A stretch of 64,000 bases of DNA, from contig CAJHZI010000573.1 of the NCBI GenBank assembly GCA_905160935.1, positions 141,501 through 205,500 of the forward strand, written 5' to 3'. Position 1 is the first letter of the stretch. The number at the start of each line of letters is the position of its first letter. The notes under the pieces were generated by a model that saw only the letters and a program-made list of their open reading frames with translations, did no database searches and was not told the origin of the DNA. The translations under genes and the position numbers were made by a program. This DNA comes from Enchytraeus crypticus. Lineage: Eukaryota > Annelida > Clitellata > Enchytraeida > Enchytraeidae. Positions 30,901 through 41,600 of this stretch are shown piece after piece.

Positions 30901-33900
30901 TTATTATTTGAGCTGGTCTTAGCAGTATGGAGTATTGCACACTGCAGAACACTGTTACGTCAAGGTCGTCTATATCTGCGATCTCAATTTTCAGAATAAC
31001 ATTTACTAATCTCCTTAACTAAAGTTATATACAGATTTCTGGCTTTTCTCTTTACGGCATTGCGATAAATGGTTAGACCCGATTCCAGGGCTACATAATC
31101 AAAATGCTGTTAGCGAGATACAGAACAAATGTGTGTTATAAATTGACTACAATAAAATAAAGTTATTTGATTGCATGTATTTTATATTAACAGACGTCGA
31201 CTACCCACTGTGATGGTGAGAAGTCACATGGCAGAGAATATCAAGGCTGCAGTGACCTTTATTGAGCAGGGTCGTATCCTTTCAGAAATAGTTCTGATTA
31301 TTAATTGCCATGTACTGTTTGGACTGATAGTTGATGGATTTATGACCCACTTGTACGATATGCTGAAAAGTTAGGATTCAAGCATAACTTTTCTTACAGT
31401 AACTTTATTGGTACAGAAACGTTAATGCTTTTATAGTTACCGTTGCCTCAAATTCTGTGGTAGAAAAAGATTTTCTGCTAGATTATTGTCGGTCATGACA
31501 CTGTTGTTGAAATTTCACTCAGTGAATGATGAACAAAGTTAAGTTAATCTAAAATGATTAACTTTAAACTTTTTGCATTGAAAGACATTAGTGCTGTTGA
31601 GGTTTTTATATAATAGCTTCATTGTATTAGCGGATCTGAATTTGTCAAATAGATGCAGAATGAAATTTAAATAGTTGCGAAAGACTTCATAAAATTTACT
31701 ACGATTTCTATGATGTGTGCTTAACTGCTATAATCAGATGTAAGAGTGGGTCCAGAGCTTGTGACTGATCCAGCATTTCTGGTCACAAGGTAAGTAGTCT
31801 ATTTGTTTATTTTGAAGAATATTACAGAGTTTTACGTCCATTTTGTGACTTCAAAGGACACCATCGTTCTAAATCTGGATTGTACTCCTGCAGGTTGCTC
31901 TATTCCACCTGATTCCACTTCCATTTTACTGGAAAGGAAATCATTTTAGGGAAATTTTCTCTCTAGATTTATGAAGTTCATTGCCAATTTGAGAACCTTC
32001 TAATGTAGCGAGGTCAGCTTTCTGATTATATAATTCATAGAATACATGATATATAATTATATAATATATAATTATATAATTATTATCTCTCTTAGTGCAC
32101 TGCCTACTGGCAGGTCCATGGTATATAACGCCTCCACTCTTCTCTATCTTCCACCTTCCTCTTCATTTCCACATATGAGTGGGTCTTTAAATCATCTAAC
32201 ATACCTAATCTCGGCCTGCCCCTGCTTCTTTTTCCTTCCATTCTACCTTCTATGACCTCTTTTAATAGACCTTCCCCCTTAGAATGTGTCCTATCCAACT
32301 CTTCTTCCTATTTCTTAATACATTTATCAACTGTCTATCTGTGCCAACTCTCTCTAAAACTTCCTCATTTGTAGCCTTTTGAGTCCAATTAATCCTCTTC
32401 ATTCTTCTCCAAATCCACATTTCCAATGCCTCCAGTTTCCTAATATCTTCCTTCCTTAAAAGTAAAAGTAAACACGCATTATAGTGAATAATCAACTATG
32501 TTGATATCTATCACTTTTAAAACCACATGTTTAAATCGTTAGGCAATTTAGACCATTTTCCGTATAACCAGTCCAGTGAATGTCCGAGATTTTACTCTCA
32601 GATCAGCGCGGCTGGGATTCGAACCCGAGAGGGTTCAATTCGCCTCAGGATTTGTCATTCAAAACTTCATGACGTTACCCCTACGCTATTTAGACATTCT
32701 AAAATCATCCTTAAGGTTCATGTTTCACAACCATACAATAGCATGGTCCAAACCAAAGTTTTCACTATCTTTATCTCTATATCTTTCTTCAGACTTTTTG
32801 TTAATAGTTCTTTTCTACTACCAAAGGCCGCTTTTGCTTGTGCAATCCTACTGCATATTTCAGTGTCACATTTCCCGTCATCGGTTATAGTATGACTATG
32901 TATGTATAATTATTATATATAATATATAATATATTGCCTTCATCATCATCATGTTCCCTTGAATCCCTGTTTAACTAGGAACAGAGTGCGAATAGGCCTT
33001 CTTCACTACTCGGTTCCACACCATATTATCAGTCAATCTCCTATTTCGTCGGGTAATGTTCTGAACTTTTAAATGATTGTTCCTGATCAGGAGGTCCTGA
33101 TATCAATTCTCGTTGAGCTGATTATATTATACACTATTATCTTGAACATTGACAGGAAGATGAACTTTACTGTTGACTGCTTGTTTGGGATATGAAATGG
33201 TTACTGAACATTTTTTGATCATCAGACCGGTACCATATGGGATCTCTTTTATTTCTCTTCAGCACATGCTTTTTCAAATCGTTTGAATGAATCGATTTGT
33301 AGCGTTGTGTGTTGGGGGGACGTCCCTGATTTTATCCTTATGTGTGAAAATGGATGTGAAACTTTATAATTATTAAAAAATGATAGCTAGTATCATGTAT
33401 GCCTGTTTGCTACACTGTGTCTTTTGATTGTACAGGAGAATGGAAGACTTTGTTACGTGGTCACATTCGTCTAAGATCAGAAAACATGTTATGGAATATA
33501 ATGAAATGGTGCGTAGCGCTTTCTAAACTACCAATTGTTACCAGTGTTTCGTTTGTTATGGCGCCAGTTGCCAGTCTATATTCAAAGTCTACATTCAGAA
33601 TGGATCGCATATAGTGTATCAACATTAGGGGAAAAGGTTGAACCAGTAGCATGTAGGTAAATTGTCTGACTGTGGATCGGTAGTTCTCAGGGCTCAGATC
33701 CAGTGCTCTCCCTGTCACTGACATGCCTGATAGCAAATTGCGGCGAGATATGAACAAATCTTGTTTTATCGGTATCCAGCTGTCCTAAGGTGCCATCAGC
33801 ACGAGTCTGCATTTAGAATGGACATTAAATATATAGATGGAATCTAAAAGAATCCACACAATGAGTCATTTCTTATCAATCGTTTATCATTAAGTAGACC

Positions 33901-34248
33901 TATTATTTAAAAGCTGCTCTCTTTGTTGCATTTGACAGCATTCTGTTACGAGTATATTTAGCTGCTAAATACATATACAATAATATTAAAGTGTACTTTA
34001 ACATTATTGTATATGTATTTAACAGCTAAATATACTCGTACACAGTATATTAACTTATATTTGTGTCTAACTATATATGTATTACAGTAAAAATGTACTG
34101 TGGGGTAACTTTACATGACTTCACTGTAGAGTGATTCATTTTTGAGTATCAAGTGATGCAGGGCTTAATGAAACTATTATATTGCGAGTAATTAAAATAA
34201 ATGGGTGTTTTGTGCTTGTTTCAGAGAGACGACTATGATATGGCGTAG
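27544..34248 (+). CDS. IMP3: U3 snoRNP protein IMP3, complete, seven exons
   Basis: IMP3 is the S4-domain protein of the U3 snoRNP (Mpp10-Imp3-Imp4 module) in the nucleolus. It helps base-pair U3 with pre-rRNA for 18S processing. Exons: 27,544-27,683; 28,408-28,515; 29,502-29,576; 31,194-31,270; 31,738-31,789; 33,436-33,508; 34,225-34,248. All borders are GT-AG and phases join to 182 codons plus TAG, close to the usual length of about 184. The N terminus is MVKKLTFAQKK, then HEVKVMRKFLLQRREDYTK (exon 1). GLIPTKQSLELCQKVTASSF and RRLPTVMVRSHMAENIKAAV start the S4 RNA-binding part (exons 3-4). DVRVGPELVTDPAFLVTR is exon 5, and MEDFVTWSHSSKIRKH leads to the end RDDYDMA. The start is fixed by homology. 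Introns carry SINEs, a 5S-SINE and LINE pieces. No lesion seen. Confidence 0.96.
27822..27910. repeat. (AT)n microsatellite
   Basis: About 90 bp of AT dinucleotides with one phase break, in IMP3 intron 1. Confidence 0.96.
28745..28830 (+). mobile_element. SINE family C, 3' part
   Basis: GAAATCCTGGGCTCGCCCGT, CACTGACATCAC and GAGTGAGGAAACTGAAG match the family C copies at 45.4 and 62.7 kb. The 5' A-box half is absent. IMP3 intron 2. Confidence 0.75.
29375..29432 (+). mobile_element. Repeat family A tail fragment
   Basis: ATCCCAACCCTAGTCAAACT, GGGATTCTAGGGAAGATAAT and GATGAC match the family A 3' end, in IMP3 intron 2. Confidence 0.7.
29945..30240 (-). mobile_element. 5S rRNA-headed SINE
   Basis: On the minus strand 30,165-30,230 reads GAAGTTCAGCTGCATCGAAT, TCGGTTAGTACTTTGTGGGT and GACC. 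This aligns with the 3' half of 5S rRNA (GAAGTTAAGCAACGTCGGG, CGGTTAGTACTTGGATGGGT). It is followed by a body shared with 4105-4245. A 5S part joined to a dispersed body is the mark of SINE3-type elements. It is not a functional 5S gene. It lies in IMP3 intron 3. Confidence 0.8.
30250..30420 (-). mobile_element. tRNA-like segment upstream of the 5S-SINE
   Basis: On the minus strand it reads GTGGCGCAGTGGTAGAGTAG (A box), an anticodon-arm-like CGCCTCTCAAATGAGAGG, and CATGTTCGAGACTTCG (B box). It precedes the 5S-like head by about 100 nt, so the two may be one composite element or two adjacent insertions. The imperfect stem and missing pairing argue against a working tRNA gene. Confidence 0.65.
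30543..30603. repeat. Perfect palindrome, 30-bp arms, 1-nt loop
   Basis: The left arm begins TAATTTTATAACAACTTTGG and ends ACTAATACT. One T separates it from an exact reverse complement. It lies in IMP3 intron 3. Confidence 0.95.
32085..32890 (-). mobile_element. LINE family 2, 3' fragment split by a SINE
   Basis: The minus strand encodes the C-terminal motifs KLEALEMWIWRRMKRINW, KSWIGHILRG and EGRMEGKRSRGRPRLGMLDD. The remainder (32,715-32,890) continues the same element upstream in its own orientation. The two halves are separated by the SINE at 32,460-32,707. It lies in IMP3 intron 5. Confidence 0.88.
32460..32707 (-). mobile_element. SINE family B copy nested in a LINE
   Basis: A complete-looking family B element on the minus strand has an A-box-like TAGCGTAGGGGTAACG, a B box GGGTTCGAATCCCAG and the body to CACTATAATGCGTG. 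It is flanked by TCCTTAA at 32,453-32,459 and 32,708-32,714, a likely target-site duplication, and uninterrupted LINE sequence resumes on both sides. Confidence 0.85.
32938..33060 (-). mobile_element. Repeat family A tail half
   Basis: ATC repeats, TCCCTTGAATCCCTGTTTAA, CTAGG, then GAATAGGCCTTCTTCACTAC and ACACCATATTATCAGTCAAT match family A. The CCGAATGCCC half is missing. IMP3 intron 5. Confidence 0.75.
33947..34040. repeat. 94-bp near-perfect inverted repeat, 46-bp arms, 2-nt loop
   Basis: The arms start TACGAGTATATTTAGCTG and pair at 44 of 46 positions (mismatches at 33,965/34,022 and 33,985/34,002). It lies in IMP3 intron 6. Confidence 0.93.
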
Positions 34249-34649
34249 GTGCTGGGAAGAGAGTCTATTATGGAAATGAACTGTTGCTGTAGCTTATGAT
34301 TAATTTTGGCTATCGTTAATATAACTGGTCGATGTCTTAATATTTTTATTTTATATCCTATTGAAAGTGTAATAAGTTTCCACTAAACTATAATTGTAAA
34401 TAAAAATAATTATAGGGATATTACATGCAGTAAATGTCTTAAATGAATATAGATATCTTCATATATTATAATAATATTGAACTATAGCTCTATATAGCTA
34501 CTGAAAAGTGAATATCTTTAAATTTATATACACTATTTTACGTTTGTTAGTGTTTATAGATACATAGATAGATTATATAGAAAGAGGAAACTTTTTTGTT
34601 ACGTTTAAAAGTACTTTGAAGCTTTATTAATAGTATAATTTTTGTCATT

Positions 34650-34950
34650 ATCATCATCTTCCCTTGAATCCCCGTTTAACTAGGGATGTGATATGAATAG
34701 AATAGGGACGGGAATCCACAGGATTGAATAGAATCTTCTCCATTTCTCTCTGTGCTACATCATATAATCTGGCAATCCCATTAACTTTTCAATTAGTTTT
34801 AGAAAATTCAGAAACATTTTCTAGCGCGTCGGCGCTCATCAACCAAGTGCCCTTTCAGACGTTTGTTTGGATAGTAGTACTTTGTCTCCTTCCACGACGT
34901 GTGCGGTCCACAGGTGGTCTATTCTTTAGCAACTTGAATACAACACAGGT
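34650..34950 (-). mobile_element. Repeat family A copy
   Basis: ATCATCATCTTCCCTTGAAT, CCGTTTAACTAGGGATG, a diverged middle, then GCGTCGGCGCTCATCAACCA, TGCCCTTTCAGACGTT and CGACGTGTGCGGTC follow the family order, just past the IMP3 stop. Confidence 0.8.
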
Positions 34951-35831
34951 AAAAATAAATATTTTATTTATTGCAAATAACATATATAAAGCGTTGTAAT
35001 AGATGTTGAATGGAAACTATAACATTCAACTGATCAACACAGCCTGTTACAAAGTTACAATGCAGGACATGTGTAACACTGTACTGTGTGTAGCTAACTG
35101 GTAGAGGATCAGTATCTTAACAGTGCAGCAAATAAGTAATTACTAATTAATTGTCAATGGCTAGCTGATACAGAAACTACGTTCTTATCAGTTCAGGAAA
35201 TCGGTAATATTCTACTATGTGTAGCTAACTGGAACAGCGTCAGTATCTTAACACTGAGTAACAAGTATTACCTATAGGCCTATATCTACCTAACTAATAC
35301 GCTGCTTAAATGTGTTAGTTTCCAACTTTCTGGGAAAAGGTTTTTGTAGTTCAATCAACTGAACTAAATCTTTTCCATAGTACGTCAGGTCTCTATCACA
35401 TTTCAGGAGCAATAAGGGAGCTAACTTTTTGACTTCCGTGTATCCTAAATACTGTCATCGGTTTGGAGGAACATACTATTATTTAGCACATTGGGTTCTA
35501 CAATTGAAAATCCACAGCTATTGTTAGTTTTCCCTGTTTGCAATATGAAAACATTACGATTATATCCTTAATATACTCAATTAGTATTCATAAACATCGA
35601 TTTTTAGATTATCTGATGCAGTAGTTGAAAGGATTAGATACAATACAAGATGTTTTAAGTGTGGTTAAAATTGTTTTCACGGACAGAAGGCATTATCAGC
35701 AAATCAAAAATCTCTTGGTTGAAGTAGAGAAGAAAATGATTAGAAATTCACAATTACTCAATTACTATAGTGTCCTGATCAAAACCTCGTACTCAAACAG
35801 CGTCGCTTTCTCTACACCCGCAGTTAGATTT
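34951..35831. other. Intergenic stretch between IMP3 and GNL1 (convergent 3' ends)
   Basis: IMP3 and GNL1 converge here with about 1.6 kb between their stops. A direct repeat GTGTAGCTAACTGG occurs at 35,098 and 35,219. A short plus-strand frame at 35,625-35,852 has no recognised relative. No polyadenylation signal could be assigned with confidence. Confidence 0.5.
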
Positions 35832-38547
35832 TTAATCATCTTCAGTCGTTAACAAAGCAAATTTATTAGCAATTTGAGGACGATCTTTATCATCATCATC
35901 TTCGTCATCTTCTTTATCATCATCATCTTCGTCTTTAGCATGTTCAGCCTCATCATCATCATCACTGCTGGGGATTTCATCATCAGAGAGATGATGGGTG
36001 TCCCTGTGCAGAGCTTGTAGACTTCTAATCTCGTCTGTAGCGTCACTTCTCTCCCACTCTTCTATTGCCAATCAATCAATAAACTAGTTAGTGAATCATA
36101 AAATCTTAATTCAGTCAATCACCCGTTCAATCAATATATAACTAAAACAATCCATTAATTAATTAGTCTATGAAGCTATCCAATTTATTCAAGTTCTCCA
36201 TACAGATTGCGTTTTTGTAACATTTTCTGCAGACTTAAATTATTCCAACACATTTACGTGTAGTGTAACCCCCGTGTTGTGTCCGGGTTGTTTGAAGAAT
36301 TGACCAACCGGTGACTGCGCGTGTCGTAGAAGGCGACTAAAGCACTAAGATCCTTACCAACGTCAGAAAGGGCATTCGGTTGAGAGCGCCTAGGCTCCAG
36401 AAATTGCTACAAAAATTTAAACTAATGGAAGTCTCAAATAGGGGATGGGCTGGTGGTGTGGTGCAGGACAGAGAGGATTTGAGACAGTCTATTTGTATCC
36501 CGACCCTAGTTAAACTGGCATTTAAGGGAGGATGATGATGATTTACGAGTAGTGTACTGTGGAGGTGTGAGACAAGAGACTTACCTCTACGTGTAGTGTA
36601 CTGTGGAGGTGTGAGACAGAGGCAGATTCGACCCTGAGTGGCCAGTCTGAGCAGATGATTGGCCGCTCTGTACACGTCGTTTCTCGCAGCCCTAGCCGTC
36701 ACGTATCCCCGCTTCTCTGCCCAGGCTGCAGGGGCAAGGGTTTAAAACCTTACTTGAATTTAGAGTATAAATGAAATGATATATTTTATACATTTAATAC
36801 AATGTTCAATTAATTGTACTTATTTTAATATGTTAATTTTATTATCAATACAAATCATCATCACCATCATCATCTTCCATTGAATCTCAGTATAACTATG
36901 GTCGGGATTAGAACCTTTTGTAGCAATTTCTGGAGCCTAAGAGCTCACAACCGAATGTTGGTTTAGATCTTATGTCGTCTTTTACGACACGTGCAGTCGC
37001 GGATACAACACGGGTAAATTATCAATACAAAAGAAATTGAAATATTTCATTTGTTAGTGTAAATAAAATTTGTATAAAATGCAATTAATTTAGAATTTTT
37101 TTTATATCAATACAATAATAAATGTGATTTTATGATGGCCTTGATTTACCAATAGCTACGTTAAGTATATGGTTCTACTACAAATATAATCGACAATTTA
37201 CACAAAACATGCAATCAGCATACCAATATATACCAGCATAACAATATTAAATCGTAACGATTTTAAATTTTTGTTGTTGAGTATGCTACTTTTAGCAAAC
37301 TTTGTTAAAGGATAGTATATAGAGCTAGGTTGATCAACAGAACAGTGTACTGACAGTACTGTTAAAGGTAGTTTATTTCCGTTAATTAATAGCAGTTTAT
37401 TGCAGTTAATCTGCCATATTAACCGCTTCTGATATCACGAGGTTAGCAAATATCAAGAGCGACGCTACTCGCGATAATTGAAAATGAAAACTGCACAGGT
37501 TTAGAATGAGATTGTAAATATAATTTTAATACCGTCACAAATATAGAAAGCAGACCACCGCAAATCATCAGCAGCTGCAGCTGAGGCAGCAGCTGAGGCA
37601 GCAGCTGAGGCAGCAGTTCTGTTCTTGCCCAGATCTTCAACGCACGGATGTTTTAGACGGAGCAGCCGAGGTAGGTCAACTCTCTCAGCTAGATATCTAA
37701 CAGAACCATAGGGATCTCGAACCTGAGCCACTGGGTACATCCCGCATAAGATCTGCCACATCATATAGACTGAAATAAGTTCAATAAAAAATTTATTTAC
37801 TCGACAGATGGCTGGTCTGTTATGTAAATCTCCCAACAAATTATAATTAATACCAATATTATAGAGAACGATATCCGTTACTCCGCACGATATCGTCGCA
37901 GAAAGTCACTGTTGCATTTATGAACGAATTTTCGCCAGATATCTCAGCTGATTTCAGCTATTATAACGAGGAAGATACCTTCTCAAATTCGGACGGTTAT
38001 CTGCGCGCGTAAAATAAAACAAATTTATCGCTCAGCTTCGGCGATTTATACGGCCCAGATGGCTTTAGCCAATAGAGAGAGCAAAACGCCCGAAAATGTT
38101 TAGAATTCTTGGAAATATGACGTTACACACCCAAGTTAAAGTTGAGAATATAAAAGCGTCATAAAATGCAAAAAAACAGATCTTAAGTTATCTCGCTGAT
38201 AAAGTCAAGTTCTATCAATTGATATCATAGAGAATATATTTTCGTTTATAAGTTCGGGCATTACTCCAAAAAAGTAACAAACTTTAGGATATTCTACTGT
38301 AAAATTAATTAACAATATGCTTCAGCTGTTAAGCTAAAGCATGTTGGTAGTTAACTTGTCGATTGAATTGCTCAACAGTGAGTGTGACAGTAGATTGTTG
38401 AGATGAGAAGTTTCACCTAGACAACCAATAAAACATGAAAAAAAGAAAAAATATATAAATATGCATAATAAAGAAATAGGTAGTGTAATAAAGCTAGCTA
38501 CAGATCTAAAATAGATCTATAAAATAAATCTAAATATATATATAATT

Positions 38548-38597
<50 letters not shown>

Positions 38598-38643
38598 ATA
38601 TATATATAATATATATAGAATATATATATATATAATATATATA

Positions 38644-38690
<47 letters not shown>

Positions 38691-41600
38691 CATATATATA
38701 ATAATATAGATCTAAAATAGATCTATAAAATAAATGGAGTAGTTGCGTGAAGTCATGTGTTGACAGGACTGTTTATTTATTTATAATAAATAAATAGATT
38801 TTTGATGAAATTTAGCGTCTTGAGGGAATAGTTTTAGACTTGCTTAAGTACATTGGTGTACTATTAACTTACTTCATAGTTCTATGTTATATTGTTAATC
38901 TATTATACAGTTATTTTGTTGAAAAATCAATTTACAGTTTTGCCCGTTATTTTACCGTTATAGTTTATTCCGTTGCAGTTACTTTATATTGCTTTTACTG
39001 TTTAAATTGTTAAAGTTATAGTATTTATATTTTGATTGTTAGTTAATTATTGCGAATTTGTATCATTTTATGTAATTTGTGTAATACTATATTGTAATTT
39101 ATATTATACTTTCTGTGTTGTTTACAACTACTGATTAGTCAGTTTTGTAAGCATGTTTCGATCGAGAATTCTTGTTCATTCTCTTCGAAGCAATATTTCT
39201 CTTTGCTCTCTTAGCATTCGATCCCTCTCCAACTCAGACCATATCATTGCTTTGCATGATTTGGCTGAGACTCACAAGTTTGACTGTTTTGCCATCAGTG
39301 AAACTTGGCTATCCTCTACAACCACTCCTTCTGAACTGATGTGTATTCTTCCTCCCGGTTATGATATGTTTATTGCAAATCGTGACTCCAGGATATCTGG
39401 TGCTAAGGGTGGTGGAGTTGCTCTCCTACTAAGGAAGCCCTTTACCCTTCTTAGCAATGACTGTCATAAATTTTCTTCATTTGAGGCAATTTCAGTCACT
39501 GGTAAATTTGGCACATGTACTATGCATGTTGTTGCAGTGTATCGACCACCATCTTCCTCCACCTATGCCAAGCCTTTCTCTGTATTTTTATCGGAGTTTT
39601 CTGCCCTACTCTCCTTCCTTACTACTTCTAAATCAGACTTTGTGATTACAGGTGACCTCAATATTCACCTTGATAATCCTCTTGATCCCTTAACTTAGCA
39701 GTTTAATACTTTGCTGTCCTCTTGTAATGCTGTTCAACATGTGAATGTTGCACTCATATTGACCATCATACACTTGATGTTGTTATTGCACCAAGTCTCT
39801 CTGCTATTGATCCTTTAAGTGTTAATATTTTATCTCACTCGCCGTCTGACCACTTTCCTGTTGTATTCACTTGTAATCATATTAAGCCAGTACTATTCAA
39901 AATTCAGCTACTGTTTCATTTAGGTGTATTAATAATATTGATCTTGAGCTCTTTTGTTCTGATCTTGAAAACTCGACTTTGACTAAGTCTCCTTCTAATG
40001 ATCTTGATGAATTAGTAAAACAGTATAACACTACTCTTTCATCTCTACTTGAAAAGCATGCACCTCTAACTACCAAAAAGCTTAAGTAATCTAACCCTTG
40101 GTACACCTCTGATTTGAGAAAGCTAAAGGCTGCATGCTGTAGAGTTGAAAGAAAGTGGCGTCATACCCCTTCCGATTTTTGGAAAACTGTTTCTAATTTG
40201 CAAAACAAGATTTATCGTACTGCTATTGTTAATGCTAAGAAAGAGTACTACTCCTCTTTGGTCAGTAAGGCTGTGAATGTTAAGAGATTATGGAAAACTG
40301 TTAATGATCTTTTACATAGATCTATTTCTCCTTCTCTTCCTTCTACTCCTGTTGAGTCACTTCCTGAACAATTTTCCAGTTACTTTAGTGATAAGATAAG
40401 CAATCTTAGAGCATCTATCTCTCCAGCTCCTAACTCTACTCCTCATACTCCAGTAGAGACTCATTCCAAGGATGAGCTTTCTATTTTCACTCCAGTTACA
40501 ATTGAAGAGATTACTAAATTAGTTTTAGACTCTCCAGCCAAACATTGTGACTTGGACCCTATCCTAACCTCTAAGACTCATTCCAAGGATGAGCTTTCTA
40601 ATTTCACTCCAGTTACAATTGAAGAGATTACTAAATTAGTTTTAGACTCTCCAGCCAAACATTGTGACTTGGACCCTATCCTAACCTCTCTTTTAAAGAA
40701 GTGTATTCACATACTTGCTCCTGTATTAACATTGATTGTTAATCTCTCTCTCTCTCTCTCTCTCTACTGGCATATTTCCTTGCGCTTTTAAGCATGCAGT
40801 TATTACTCCATTGCTTAAAAAGCCCACACTGGATAAGGAATCATTGTCGAATTACAGGCGTATATCTAATCTGTCATACATATCTAAACTCACTGAAAGA
40901 ATTGTTCTCCAAAGGCTTTTTACTCATCTCTCTTACAATGATCTATTTAATAAGCATCAAGCTGCTTATACTAAGCATCGTTCAACTGACACGGTGCTTC
41001 TATCTGTGTGCAATTCTATTGTTAATGCCATGTGCACACAACACTTAACTGGATTATGTATGCTTGCTCTTTCGGCCGCTTTTGATACCATTGATCACAA
41101 TATTCCTCTGGAACGTCTTTCTTCCTGGTTCGGTATTCGTGGAATTGTTCTTGATTGGTTTTCCTCCTATCTGACGGATCGTTCTTTTAGTGTGAAAGTG
41201 ATGGAGAGTTATAATTGTTATAATTGGAAAGTGATCTCTTCACCTTCCCACTTAAAGTATGGTGTGCCTCAAGGCTCCGTTCTTGGTCCCATCCTCTTCA
41301 ACCTATATACAACACCCTTGAGCTCACTGATCTCTTCTCATTCTATTAATCATGAACTATATGCTGTTGACACTCAACTGTACACTTGTTTCACCCCTAA
41401 CTCCTACTCTGATGCTGAAACCCTCCTGCAACAAAGTTTTCAGTCTATATCCTCTTGGATGTCTGCTAATTTTTTGGCACTTAATCCATCTAAGACTGAA
41501 TTCTTGTTGGTTGGGACACCTCAACAGCTTCTGAAGCTGAACGGGAAAACTCTTTCGTTATCGTCGGATATTACAATAACACCTGCTTCTTCTGTGAGAA

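Noticed and set aside
35625..35852. 75-codon plus-strand frame near the GNL1 3' end
   Set aside because: It overlaps the end of GNL1 on the other strand, has no recognised family and no supporting splice context.
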